A DNA stretch of 64,000 nt, taken from 54-19 sp038210655 (GTDB taxonomy: Bacteria > Chloroflexota > Chloroflexia > Chloroheliales > Chloroheliaceae). The translations under genes and the position numbers were made by a program. The notes under the pieces were generated by a model. That model was not told where the DNA came from. It saw nothing but the letters and a program-made list of their open reading frames with translations, and did no database searches. The first letter of the stretch is position 1. Each line of letters begins with the position of its first letter. Below are positions 25,813 to 34,502 of the stretch, piece by piece. The stretch is taken from the NCBI GenBank assembly GCA_038210655.1, contig JBBQWM010000021.1:47412-111411 (forward strand), written 5' to 3'.

Positions 25813-26652
25813 CTAAGCCTGCACGATGTCGCCATACATATCGGGGCGGCGGTCGCGGTAGAATTGCCAGGTATCGCGCACTTCCTTGATAAGATCAAGG
25901 TCGAGGTCGGCGACCAGCAATTCTTCTTCTTTATCGCTGGCCTTTGCGATATAGGCTCCACGCGGGTTGCAGAAATAGCTCGAGCCATAATACTCCTGCG
26001 GGCCAAATTCTTCTTCTACCCCTACCCGGTTGATCGTCCCTACAAAGTAGCCGTTAGCGATGGCATGGCTGCGCTGCTCAATATCCCACAGGTGGTCGGA
26101 AAGGCCGCGTGCGGTTGCCGAGGGGATGTAGACGATCTCAGCCCCGTGCAGGCCGAGCATCCGCGCACCTTCCGGGAAGTGGCGGTCGTAGCAGATGTAG
26201 ACCCCTACTTTGGCGTATTGGGTCTGGAAGACCGGGTAGCCCAGGTTGCCGGGTCGGAAATAATATTTTTCCCAGAAGCCGGGCAAGTGCGGTAAATGCG
26301 TTTTGCGATACGTACCGAGCAGCGTGCCGTCCGCGTCGATCACGGCGGCAGTGTTGTAGTACAGGCCCGTCCCGACTACCTCGTAAATCGGCACGACCAG
26401 CACCATACTGTACTGCTTCGCCAGTTCGCACATCAAGTTGGTGGTCGGGCCGGGGATCGGCTCGGCGGTATCGTACCACTTGCGATCTTGCACCTGACAA
26501 AAGTACGGTCCAAAGAATATTTCCTGCAAACAGGTAATTTGCGCCCCCTGTTTAGCGGCCTGTTCGATGTATGCAACGTGCTTGTCAAGCATAGCCTGTT
26601 TATCGCTTAGGCCCCTGGTCTGGATCAAGGCGCTTTTTACAATCCTCGACAT
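25813..26652 (-). CDS. nitrilase-superfamily amidase, probable beta-ureidopropionase
   Basis: A 279-residue carbon-nitrogen hydrolase, the expected third enzyme of reductive pyrimidine breakdown: N-carbamoyl-beta-alanine to beta-alanine, CO2 and NH3. The catalytic triad is visible as E44 (CLQEIFFGPYF), K117 (YRKTHLPH) and C154 (VYICYDRHFPE). Residues flanking the Cys resemble N-carbamoylputrescine amidase and beta-ureidopropionase. GAGAGGAAA precedes the ATG. Last gene of the minus-strand cluster. N-carbamoylputrescine amidase is the main alternative; the neighbouring dihydropyrimidinase and PreA favour ureidopropionase. Confidence 0.87.
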   Translation of the reverse strand: MSRIVKSALIQTRGLSDKQAMLDKHVAYIEQAAKQGAQITCLQEIFFGPYFCQVQDRKWYDTAEPIPGPTTNLMCELAKQYSMVLVVPIYEVVGTGLYYNTAAVIDADGTLLGTYRKTHLPHLPGFWEKYYFRPGNLGYPVFQTQYAKVGVYICYDRHFPEGARMLGLHGAEIVYIPSATARGLSDHLWDIEQRSHAIANGYFVGTINRVGVEEEFGPQEYYGSSYFCNPRGAYIAKASDKEEELLVADLDLDLIKEVRDTWQFYRDRRPDMYGDIVQA

Positions 26653-26667
26653 TAGTTTTCCTCTCTG

Positions 26668-26757
26668 TACAAGATATTAGATATTAGAAATCAGATATTA
26701 GAAATCAGCTTAATTCCTAATTTCTGATTTCTAATATCTAACTTCTGACCTCTGATT
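26668..26757. repeat. heptamer repeats between nitrilase and aminotransferase genes
   Basis: Units such as ATATTAG, AAATCAG on one side and CTAATTT, CTGATTT, CTAATAT on the other, all with a 7-bp period, form an inverted arrangement across the gap. Confidence 0.75.
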
Positions 26758-26758
26758 T

Positions 26759-28108
26759 CTACTCCACCTCTGCGTCTGCGATGCTCAACACCTCGTCGAT
26801 TGCCCGCACGCCGATCATCATTTCTTCTTCGGTGATAATCAAAGGCGGCGCGACGAATAGCATGTTGTAGCGACAGAAAACGAATACGCCGCGCTCCATC
26901 AGGGCGTTCTTGAGCTTCCCGGTCAGAGCCTGATCTTTGCCGTTCCAGGGTGGCAAGCCTTCGCGGGTCTCGCGGTTCTTGACCAGTTCGATCCCGCAGA
27001 ACAGGCCCAACCCGCGCACGTCACCAATCGAAGGGTGCTTCTCTTTCAAGGCGGTTAGCTCGGTCAGTAGCTTCTGGCCCAAGCGGGCGCTGTTCTCGAT
27101 AGCGCCGTCCTCTTCGTAGGCTTCGAGCGTGGCGATCCCGGAGGCGCAGGCCAACGGATGCCCGCTATAGGTCAGCCCGCCCCAGAACATGCGCTCCTCG
27201 AAGTAGTCCGAAAGTTTCTGGTTAATAATCGCGCCACCCAACGGTACATAACCCGAATTGACCCCTTTGGCAAAGGTCATAATGTCGGGCGTGACCCCGT
27301 AATGATCGGCGGCGAACCATTTGCCGGTGCGTCCAAAGCCGGTCATCACTTCGTCGAAAATCAAGATAATGCCGTATTTGTCGCAAAGCTGGCGCAAATA
27401 GGGCAAATAGTCCGGCGGCGGCACAAAAATCCCGTTCGTGCCGGTCACAACCTCAACCAGGATCGCCGCAACATTATCCGGCCCTTCGTAGTGCAGCACG
27501 TCCTCGATATTACGCCCACATTGCATCGAGCAAACCTCGCCACAGCCCTTGAAAGTACATCGGTAGGGGTAGGGGTCTTGCACTCGCAGAACACCGGAGA
27601 TGCCCGGTTCGTTGGCCCAGCGTCGATTATCGCCGGAGAGGGTCATCGCGCCACTGGTCGCGCCGTGATAGGAGCGGTAGCGGCTGATAATCTTGTGCCG
27701 CCCGGTGTAGACCCGCGCCATCTTGATTGCGTTCTCGTTGGCTTCGGCCCCGCCCAGCGTAAAAAAGGTTTTTACCAGATCGCCCGGCGTGCGTTCAGCC
27801 AGCATCCGGCCCAGGGTAGCCCGCGCCTCGTTCTGGAAGTTAGGGCCGATATAGCACAGTTTTTCGGCCTGCTCTTTGATCGCGGCGACCACTTTGGGGT
27901 GCTGGTGGCCCAGGTTTGAGTTTATCAACTGGCTCGAAAAATCGAGGTAGCGTTTGCCATCCGAGTCCCAGAACCACGAGCCTCTGGCCTCCGTCACCAC
28001 CAACGGGTTAGTATTGGCCGCTTTCTGGACCGACCAACTAACCATTACATGTTTAGCCGAGTCCTCTTTGACTTTTTCGGCGTTTACCGCATTTACGTCT
28101 ACTGACAT
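26759..28108 (-). CDS. class III PLP aminotransferase, probable beta-alanine transaminase
   Basis: A 449-residue aminotransferase from ATG 28108, preceded by AGGAGAGG; the in-frame ATG nine codons upstream lacks a good site. The Lys in TFAKGVNSGYVPLGGAI forms the Schiff base with PLP; ILIFDEVMTGFGRTGK holds the cofactor-binding Asp; LGGAEANENAIKMAR binds phosphate. Context implies beta-alanine + keto acid to malonate semialdehyde, step four of pyrimidine catabolism. An unusual Cys-rich stretch, CTFKGCGEVCSMQC, occurs near residue 185 and recalls omega-amino acid aminotransferases of this type. Other omega-amines are possible. Confidence 0.88.
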   Translation of the reverse strand: MSVDVNAVNAEKVKEDSAKHVMVSWSVQKAANTNPLVVTEARGSWFWDSDGKRYLDFSSQLINSNLGHQHPKVVAAIKEQAEKLCYIGPNFQNEARATLGRMLAERTPGDLVKTFFTLGGAEANENAIKMARVYTGRHKIISRYRSYHGATSGAMTLSGDNRRWANEPGISGVLRVQDPYPYRCTFKGCGEVCSMQCGRNIEDVLHYEGPDNVAAILVEVVTGTNGIFVPPPDYLPYLRQLCDKYGIILIFDEVMTGFGRTGKWFAADHYGVTPDIMTFAKGVNSGYVPLGGAIINQKLSDYFEERMFWGGLTYSGHPLACASGIATLEAYEEDGAIENSARLGQKLLTELTALKEKHPSIGDVRGLGLFCGIELVKNRETREGLPPWNGKDQALTGKLKNALMERGVFVFCRYNMLFVAPPLIITEEEMMIGVRAIDEVLSIADAEVE

Positions 28109-28201
28109 TGGTTCCTCTCCTAATAAGTTTAACATGAATAGACAGGATTTACAGGATATAATTGTTTTTTATATCTGACAAACGAGCTAATTTTTTATCT
28201 T

Positions 28202-28335
28202 TATAGCAAATTGCAAAGAGATCGGCCTTGTAGGGGCGACCCTTGTGGTCGCCCGTGAAGACCCAGCACAGTCAGCGAGGGCGACCACAAGGGTCGCCCC
28301 TACCAGAGAAAGGTTCCATAATGCTGCAACTTGCT
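28202..28335. repeat. GTAGGGGCGACC palindrome with AGCAA(A/G)TTGCA ends
   Basis: The palindrome 28230-28303 is bounded outside by AGCAAATTGCA (28205-28215) and TGCAACTTGCT (28325-28335), inverted with one mismatch. The core is the same as at 59936 and 16047, but the terminal repeats are different, resembling those left of 13932. Confidence 0.7.
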
Positions 28336-28377
28336 CAGTCCGTCACCGGTTGCTTCTGTTGTCTCCCTGTGGTTCGG

Positions 28378-29769
28378 TTAAACCAGCGTATAGGTCTTGC
28401 GCCGGACGAATTGTCCGTCCCCGGCTTTGCCCAAAAACCGGCCTTTGTCCACTATCACATTGCCCCGGCTAAGGACAGTCGTAGGTACGCCCTTCACTAC
28501 GCGACCTTCATACGGGTTGTAATCTACCTTCATATGCAAGGTGCTATGGCTGAGAGTCATACTCGCGTTCGGGTCGAAAACCACAATATCGCCATCCGAG
28601 CCGACCGCTATAGTGCCTTTCTTGGGAAAGAGACCCATCATCTTGGCCGGGTTGGTGCTGGTCAATTCCACAAAGCGGTTGAGGCTGATCCTGCCGCCCA
28701 ACACGCCGCCGTCAAAGATCAGGCTCATGCGGGTTTCGATCCCAGGTGCGCCGTTTGGAATCTTGCTAAAATCGTGCAAACCAAGCTCTTTTTGCTCCTT
28801 CATACAGAAGGGGCAATGGTCGGTCGAAATGACCTGCAAGTCGTTTCCGGCCAGCCCTTTCCAAAGCGCGTCCTGGTTCCATTTCTCGCGCAAGGGGGGC
28901 GACATCACGTATTTCGCGCCATTAAAGCCGGGTTCCTCGTAATCATCATAGTTCAAGAACAGGTACTGCGGACAGGTCTCAGCGTGGGCCGGTAGCCCCA
29001 TATCACGGGCCTCGCGCACCTTTTCCAATGCGTCGGCACTACTAAGATGGACGATATAGACCGGCACGCCTGCCATTTCAGCCAGGGCAATTGCGCGGCG
29101 GGTTGCCTCGCCTTCGGCTTTGGTGGGACGGGTCAGGGCGTGATACTTGGGCGCAGTTTTGCCTTCGGCTAAAGCTTTTGCCACCAGTACATCGATTACC
29201 CCGCCGTTTTCGGCATGCATGCAGATCAAGCCGCCATTGTCCGCCGTCCGGCGCATCGCCTTAAAGATGCTGGCATCGTCCACCATAAAGACGTTTGGAT
29301 AGGCCATAAAAAGTTTGAAGCTGGTCACGCCTTCGCGCCGCACCATTTCGTCCATCTCTTCCAAAATTTTATCGTTGACTTCCCGGACGATCAGGTGAAA
29401 GGAATAATCGATAGCGGCTTTGCCTTCAGCTTTTTTGAACCAGGTTTCCAACGCTTCGTGCAACGACCCACCGTAATTTTGGATCGCAAAGTCGATCACG
29501 CTGGTCGTACCGCCAAAAGCCGCCGCGATGGTGCCGGACTCGAAATCGTCGGCAGAGGAAGTCCCCCCAAACGGCATATCCAGATGGACGTGCGCGTCGA
29601 TCCCGCCCGGAATAACGTACTGCCCGGTCGCATCGACGATTGTATCGGCAGTCACGGTCGCGCCTAAATCCTGCCCGATCAGTGAAATAATCCCATCATC
29701 TACCAGCACATCGGCACTATAGGTGTCCGAGGCAGTCACGACCGTGCCGCCTTTGACCAATGTCTTCAT
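28378..29769 (-). CDS. hydA: dihydropyrimidinase (D-hydantoinase)
   Basis: A 463-residue cyclic amidohydrolase that opens dihydrouracil or dihydrothymine to N-carbamoyl-beta-amino acids. Metal ligands appear in GGIDAHVHLDMPFGGT (two His) and in TSFKLFMAYP, where the Lys would be carbamylated; later His residues are in ICMHAENG and YIVHLSSADAL, and the catalytic Asp in ISTDHCPF. Length is normal. AAAGGAGTC lies upstream of the ATG. It sits between PreA and the transaminase, so hydantoin-only activity is less likely than pyrimidine use. Confidence 0.94.
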   Translation of the reverse strand: MKTLVKGGTVVTASDTYSADVLVDDGIISLIGQDLGATVTADTIVDATGQYVIPGGIDAHVHLDMPFGGTSSADDFESGTIAAAFGGTTSVIDFAIQNYGGSLHEALETWFKKAEGKAAIDYSFHLIVREVNDKILEEMDEMVRREGVTSFKLFMAYPNVFMVDDASIFKAMRRTADNGGLICMHAENGGVIDVLVAKALAEGKTAPKYHALTRPTKAEGEATRRAIALAEMAGVPVYIVHLSSADALEKVREARDMGLPAHAETCPQYLFLNYDDYEEPGFNGAKYVMSPPLREKWNQDALWKGLAGNDLQVISTDHCPFCMKEQKELGLHDFSKIPNGAPGIETRMSLIFDGGVLGGRISLNRFVELTSTNPAKMMGLFPKKGTIAVGSDGDIVVFDPNASMTLSHSTLHMKVDYNPYEGRVVKGVPTTVLSRGNVIVDKGRFLGKAGDGQFVRRKTYTLV

Positions 29770-29792
29770 ATTCTCTCGACTCCTTTTGCTAT

Positions 29793-29871
29793 TAGATATT
29801 AGAAGTCAGAAATTAGAAATCAGTAGAATAAATTAAAGCTGATTTCTAATATCTAATATCTATTTTCTCTC
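29793..29871. repeat. heptamer repeats between preA and hydA
   Basis: ATATTAG/AAGTCAG/AAATTAG/AAATCAG units followed by inverted CTGATTT, CTAATAT, CTAATAT units, period 7 bp. Fills nearly the complete gap. Confidence 0.75.
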
Positions 29872-31188
29872 TCAAGCAAACGCACGTTCTTCTTCGGACC
29901 GCCACATTGGGGGTACACGGTAAACTTCGCTCGGAACCAGTGTAATACAATCCTTGACCGGGCAGACGTGCATGCAAAGCGAGCAGCCATCGCATTTTTC
30001 GGCGATGATGTTATAGGTTGGGCGTTCTTTGCCGGTGTCGCTGCCGCCGTCCGCCGCCGAGGTTGCCATTGCGATCAGATCGACCGATTTGCCAACTGCT
30101 TCCAGCCCCACCCCGTCGTTGCAGGCGATATAGCACAGATCGCAGGAGATACACTTGGACTGATCGATAAAGGCAATCTCGCGCCGTTTGAATTCTAAAC
30201 CGCTGTGCTGCTTGACCTTCGGGACGACCAGCCCGACCATTTCGTCAATCGTGTTAAAGCCCTTGCGATCCATGTAATCGTTGAGACCTTTCGTCAGATT
30301 GTCGATGATGCGGAAGCCCCGCAACATTACCGCAGTACAGACCTGGACGGCACTCGCGCCAGCCAGGAAATGTTCGACCGCATCCTCCCAATAGTTAATA
30401 CCGCCCATGCCAAATATAGGCAGGCTGGTTTTGGCTTTGAGCGTACTAACACAGCGCAGGGCGACTGGCTTGACTGCCGTGCCACTGTAACCGCCGTAAC
30501 AGCTATCGCCATTTACGTCAGGCATTGGGTCAAGCTTTTCGATGTCGATCCCGATCATGCTCAAGATGGTGTTGATGGTCGAAATACCATCTGCGCCGCC
30601 CGCTTCGCAAGCTTGCCCGATCACGCCGATGTCAGTCACGTTGGGAGTAAGTTTGGCAAAGACGGGGACTTTGGAGTATTTTTTGACCCAGCCGCAAATC
30701 ATTTCGGCTAGATCGGGGTTCTGGCTTTGTTCGCTACCCATGTGCTTTTCGGGCATACCGTGCGGACAGCCAAAGTTGAGTTCTATCGCGTCGGCCCCTG
30801 CGTCCTGAACGGACTCGACCAGTTGTCGCCAGCCGTTTTCCTCGACACTGTGCATGATGCTGGCAACTACGGCGTGGTCGGGGTAGGCTTCTTTGATAGA
30901 TCGGATGTCACGTAACCAGGATTCGACGGTGCGGTCGGCGATCAGTTCGATATTCTCGAAGCCGATCACGTTGGCGGCTCCCAGACGCGCTCCGCGTGGG
31001 GTCAGCCGTCCGAAGCGGTTGGTAACATTTACAATCGGGTCAAGCCCAATCGTTTTGGTGACGGCTCCGCCCCAACCCGCTTCAAAAGCGCGTTTAATCT
31101 GATCGCCATAAGTTGCCGGTGGGGCGCTGGCGAGGAAGAACGGGTTAGGTGCTTTCATCCCTTTGATATTAATCGATAAATCAGCCAT
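29872..31188 (-). CDS. preA: NAD-dependent dihydropyrimidine dehydrogenase, PreA subunit
   Basis: A 438-residue iron-sulfur flavoprotein that reduces uracil or thymine to the dihydro form. ATG 31188 is chosen because AAGGAGGC lies 8 bases before; an upstream ATG at 31218 is less likely. The FMN-binding TIM barrel spans ~5-320 (NFGCPHGMPEKHMGSEQ, FAKLTPNVTDI, FGMGGINYWEDAVEHFLAG). The C-terminus carries two ferredoxin motifs, CISCDLCYIAC and CDGCSLCMHVCPVKDC. The NADH-binding partner PreT, usually adjacent, is absent from this window, so it must be elsewhere or replaced. Confidence 0.93.
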   Translation of the reverse strand: MADLSINIKGMKAPNPFFLASAPPATYGDQIKRAFEAGWGGAVTKTIGLDPIVNVTNRFGRLTPRGARLGAANVIGFENIELIADRTVESWLRDIRSIKEAYPDHAVVASIMHSVEENGWRQLVESVQDAGADAIELNFGCPHGMPEKHMGSEQSQNPDLAEMICGWVKKYSKVPVFAKLTPNVTDIGVIGQACEAGGADGISTINTILSMIGIDIEKLDPMPDVNGDSCYGGYSGTAVKPVALRCVSTLKAKTSLPIFGMGGINYWEDAVEHFLAGASAVQVCTAVMLRGFRIIDNLTKGLNDYMDRKGFNTIDEMVGLVVPKVKQHSGLEFKRREIAFIDQSKCISCDLCYIACNDGVGLEAVGKSVDLIAMATSAADGGSDTGKERPTYNIIAEKCDGCSLCMHVCPVKDCITLVPSEVYRVPPMWRSEEERAFA

Positions 31189-31269
31189 AGGGGGTGCCTC
31201 CTTAGCGTGGACAGCCATTGAGTTTAATTAAGTGGATAAATCTTATTATAACAACGTGAGTCAAGAAGG

Positions 31270-31398
31270 GGGAATGCAGAATGCAGAATAGAGAATGCAG
31301 AATGGAAATACAAATTAGACGTTTTCAGGCAATAGCTGCCTATATTTCGCATTTTGTATTTTCTATTCTATATTCTGCATTCTGCATTCTGCCTTTCT
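31270..31398. repeat. heptamer repeats (GAATGCA) upstream of preA
   Basis: GAATGCA, GAATGCA, GAATAGA, GAATGCA, GAATGGA units at ~31272-31306 and inverted TTCTGCA units at ~31370-31393, separated by ~65 bases that contain GGCAATAGCTGCC. The mRNA could fold into a long hairpin between the transporter lipoprotein and preA. Confidence 0.75.
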
Positions 31399-31399
31399 C

Positions 31400-32521
31400 C
31401 TATTTCTTGACCATCGCCATTGCCGCGGTCATAATGTCGTTGGTGTAGGCATTTTGGGCCGCCTTGCTGATGACGTTAAACTTGAGCGCAATATCGGCGG
31501 TCGTTTTGAATTTCGCATCGTCGATAAAGCCGATCTTTTCGGGGGTGAGACCGTCCGGCAGCACCAACTTGGCGACTTCGGCAACCATCCGGGTCTGATG
31601 TTCTTTGGTAGTAGTCGCTTTATCAGCCCGTTTCATGGTCGATTCGACCGCAGTCGGCTGATCCTTAACGGCATCCTGCCAGCCTTTTTGAGCGGCAGCC
31701 ATAAAGCGAGCCAGGGTATCCTTTTTGGTTTTCAGGGTATCCTCGGTTACAAAGACGTGATCCTCAAGCATGCCAACCCCTTCGGTCTGGTAGTTGATAA
31801 TATTGAGGTCTTCCAGTTTGACCCCGGCAGCCAGCACGACTTGAAGCTCGTTGTAGGTCATAGCCGAAGCCGCATCAAGCTGACCGTTCAGGAACGAGTC
31901 CATCTCGAAACCCTGCTTGATAACCGTCATGTCTTTGTTGTTGTCAATCGAGTTGTCCAGTTTGTACTTATCGAGGGCGGCCCGAAACTCAAATTCGTTC
32001 CCGCCACTCCATACGCCGACCTTCTTGCCTTTGAGATCGGACACCGATTTGATGCCGGTCGATTTCTTGGCAATTAGAAGCATTCCGCTCGACTGGTAGA
32101 ACTGCCCGATGTCTACTAAGGGCTGACCCTTATCGCGGTTCGCCAGCAAACTGCCAACCCAGTCTACCCCAATGTCCGCCGCACCGGTCAGTACCTTCTG
32201 GCTCGGTACTACGTCTGGGCCACCCGGCAAAATCTCGACATCCAGGCCCATATCCTTGTAATAGCCTTTGTCTGCCGCCACATAGTATCCGGCGAACTGG
32301 GCCTGATGGACCCACTTGAGTTGTAGCTTGACCTTGGTCATTGCCCCGGTAGCGGCAGCCGTAGTTGCCGCTGCCCCGGCGACGGTGGGTTTAGGGGCCG
32401 CCGCAGTGGTCGCGGCGGGAGCGGTCGTTGCGGTCGGGTCGCCGCAAGCCGCTAAGGTCAAGGCCACCAACGCCGCCAAAATAGCCAGCGTTATCGCCCG
32501 AAACTTTTTACCAGATGTCAT
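31400..32521 (-). CDS. NMT1/THI5-like ABC transporter substrate-binding lipoprotein
   Basis: A 373-residue binding protein. Lipobox LTLAAC ends the signal peptide, and an Ala/Thr/Pro linker follows to ~residue 58. The mature fold starts with VKLQLKWVHQAQFAGYYVAADKGYYKD, the hallmark of NMT1/ThiY-type proteins that bind pyrimidines, hydroxymethylpyrimidine, riboflavin or sulfonates. AGGAGGAC precedes the ATG. It lies between the permeases and preA on the same strand. In this context a uracil-, thymine- or related-ring ligand is likely, but that is inference. Confidence 0.88.
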   Translation of the reverse strand: MTSGKKFRAITLAILAALVALTLAACGDPTATTAPAATTAAAPKPTVAGAAATTAAATGAMTKVKLQLKWVHQAQFAGYYVAADKGYYKDMGLDVEILPGGPDVVPSQKVLTGAADIGVDWVGSLLANRDKGQPLVDIGQFYQSSGMLLIAKKSTGIKSVSDLKGKKVGVWSGGNEFEFRAALDKYKLDNSIDNNKDMTVIKQGFEMDSFLNGQLDAASAMTYNELQVVLAAGVKLEDLNIINYQTEGVGMLEDHVFVTEDTLKTKKDTLARFMAAAQKGWQDAVKDQPTAVESTMKRADKATTTKEHQTRMVAEVAKLVLPDGLTPEKIGFIDDAKFKTTADIALKFNVISKAAQNAYTNDIMTAAMAMVKK

Positions 32522-32593
32522 ATCGGTTGTCCTCCTAATACTAAACTATTAGCCGTCAGCTTTGAGCTTTCAGCTATTAGCGAACTGCTTCTA

Positions 32594-32687
32594 TAATTGT
32601 TCAGCCAGCCTTGAATTTGTCATTCTGAGCCGCAGCGAAGAATCTAGATTCTTCGCTGCGGCTCAGAATGACATGGCTGAATAGTTA
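32594..32687. repeat. perfect 56-bp palindrome inside terminal inverted repeats
   Basis: The core 32618-32673 is a perfect palindrome (27-bp arms with TA in the centre) starting TGTCATTCTGAGCCGCAG. The ends TAATTGTTCAGCCA and TGGCTGAATAGTTA are inverted with two mismatches. Same family as 8789-8882. It occupies the gap between the binding-protein gene and the second permease. Confidence 0.85.
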
Positions 32688-32790
32688 CCTGCTTCTAACC
32701 TAATCCTGATCTATTCGATCAGGATTTTGAAAATATCAACTACAAATCATACGGATCAGCCAAACGGGTTTACAAGCTGATCGCTGATAG

Positions 32791-33624
32791 TTAAGCTCTA
32801 TTTTGCGCTCTAAAGGCACTTTGCCAGGGAACGAGCAGGCGTTCGGCCAGACCCACCAGCAGGTAGAGGGCCAGGCCCATCAGGGTTACGATAATTACGC
32901 CGCACCAGGCCAGGGCAAAATCCCCACTCTGGATATTGTTGGCGATCAGTTTGCCGATGCCACCCGCCGAATTGAAGAACTCGGCGACGACTGCCCCGAT
33001 CATCGAGGCGGTTGTGCCGACTTTCAGGGCATTGAAAATGTAAGGCAAGCTGCTGGGTAAGCGCAGCTTGAGAAAAACTTGCATTCGGCTGGCAGCATAG
33101 GTGTGCATCAAATCGGCGCTATTATTATCGAGCGAAGTCAGCCCTTTGTAGGCGCTGACCACCATCGGGGCGAAGGTCATGAGCGTGACGACCGCGATCC
33201 GGGTCGGCTGATCGAAGCCAAACCAGCGGCTCATAATCGGTACGAAGGCGATGATCGGCATCGCATTGGTGGTAATCGCAATTGGCATCAGGCCGCGTCG
33301 GGCGAAATCGAACCAGACGAATAGCAAGGCCATCAAAAAACCTGCCGCCGAACCAATCGCCAGACCCAGGACGGCTTCCAGCAAGGTATAATTGGTGCCG
33401 ATCCACAAATCCCGACTGCGCCGACCCGCCGAATCGATAATTTGGGTCGGGAGCGGTAGCTGAAAAGTCTTGATGTTCAGGATGGCGTGCAGGATTTCAA
33501 ATTGCCATAACAGCAACAATATTACGGCTATTAGAAGCGGCGGCAAGACCGTCTGCGCCCAACGCAGCGCGGGCGAGCTATTTTTGTCGGTCGGATTCGG
33601 TTCGGTGCGGTTTGCGACTGCCAT
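32791..33624 (-). CDS. ABC transporter permease, SsuC/ThiX type
   Basis: A 277-residue permease from ATG 33624, which overlaps the preceding stop (TAATG), implying coupling. About six hydrophobic helices; the EAA-like loop is in SADLMHTYAASRMQVFLKLRLPSSLPYIFNALKVG. It pairs with the upstream permease, presumably as a heterodimer. Part of the NMT1-type importer. Confidence 0.9.
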   Translation of the reverse strand: MAVANRTEPNPTDKNSSPALRWAQTVLPPLLIAVILLLLWQFEILHAILNIKTFQLPLPTQIIDSAGRRSRDLWIGTNYTLLEAVLGLAIGSAAGFLMALLFVWFDFARRGLMPIAITTNAMPIIAFVPIMSRWFGFDQPTRIAVVTLMTFAPMVVSAYKGLTSLDNNSADLMHTYAASRMQVFLKLRLPSSLPYIFNALKVGTTASMIGAVVAEFFNSAGGIGKLIANNIQSGDFALAWCGVIIVTLMGLALYLLVGLAERLLVPWQSAFRAQNRA

Positions 33625-34502
33625 TACTTTTTCCTGTATTCCGGTTGCCAGGGTACTATCAACCGTTCGAGCAAGCTGACCGCCAGGAAGAAGAGCATCC
33701 CGATCAGGGCGATCTCGATAATCAGCGCCCACAGCTTATCGCTGACGGCATAGGCGTTGTACTGCAATTTCAAGATCAGCACGCCGACCCCTTCGTTGCC
33801 ACCCATCAGTTCGGCGACTATCGCCCCGATCAGGCTGCCAGTCGAAGCGATTTTGAGGGCGTTAAACAAAAAGGGTAGTGAGGCTGGTATCCGCAATTTG
33901 GTATAGACCTCGCGCCGTTTGGCAGCGTAGGTGTACATAAGTTCCAGGCTGGTCGGGTTGACGCTCCGCAATCCTTTAAGCACATTGACCGTCACCGGGA
34001 AGAAGGTTAGATAGGCCGAAACGGTAATCTTGAGCATCGTTTCATCCTTGATGATGCCGTACAGAATGGGGGCCAGGGCGATCACCGGGATCATTTGGGA
34101 GGCGACGATGTAAACGTAAAAACTGCGCTCGACCCAGCGGGCCTGATCCATCAACAGGGCCAGCCCATAGCCGACCACCGCCCCGATCAAAAAGCCGCTA
34201 AAGGCGTTGAGCAACGTCACCCGCCCGGCCTCCAAAAAGACCTCCAGGTTGTTAAAAAGGGCCGCAAAGACCTTGACCGGCGCAGGCAGGATGCTTTGCT
34301 GCTGGCGATACTGGAAAGTGCCTTCTTCCAGGCCACTGGTCAGCCACATTGCGATAAGTTGCCAAACCACCAATATTACGGCGACGATCAGGGCCGGGGG
34401 CCAGACTGCTTTCCAGGCTCGTTGCCAGCCGTTTGCCCCGGCGGATACCACCGGCAGATTTTCGCTAAGGCTGATTGTATCGGGAGCTTTGACCGTCGCC
34501 AT
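33624..34502 (-). CDS. ABC transporter permease, SsuC/ThiX type
   Basis: A 292-residue permease homologous to its downstream neighbour. Six predicted helices; the EAA-like loop reads TSLELMYTYAAKRREVYTKLRIPASLPFLFNALKIA. The ATG overlaps the ATPase stop by one base (TAATG). Two distinct permease genes in tandem point to a heterodimeric membrane pore, as in the riboflavin- and pyrimidine-type importers described for NMT1 proteins. Confidence 0.9.
   Translation of the reverse strand: MATVKAPDTISLSENLPVVSAGANGWQRAWKAVWPPALIVAVILVVWQLIAMWLTSGLEEGTFQYRQQQSILPAPVKVFAALFNNLEVFLEAGRVTLLNAFSGFLIGAVVGYGLALLMDQARWVERSFYVYIVASQMIPVIALAPILYGIIKDETMLKITVSAYLTFFPVTVNVLKGLRSVNPTSLELMYTYAAKRREVYTKLRIPASLPFLFNALKIASTGSLIGAIVAELMGGNEGVGVLILKLQYNAYAVSDKLWALIIEIALIGMLFFLAVSLLERLIVPWQPEYRKK

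Noticed and set aside
27158..28995. Plus-strand frames of 253 and 250 codons opposite the aminotransferase and dihydropyrimidinase
   Set aside because: Both lie opposite unambiguous enzymes with complete catalytic motifs and have no protein-like motifs of their own.
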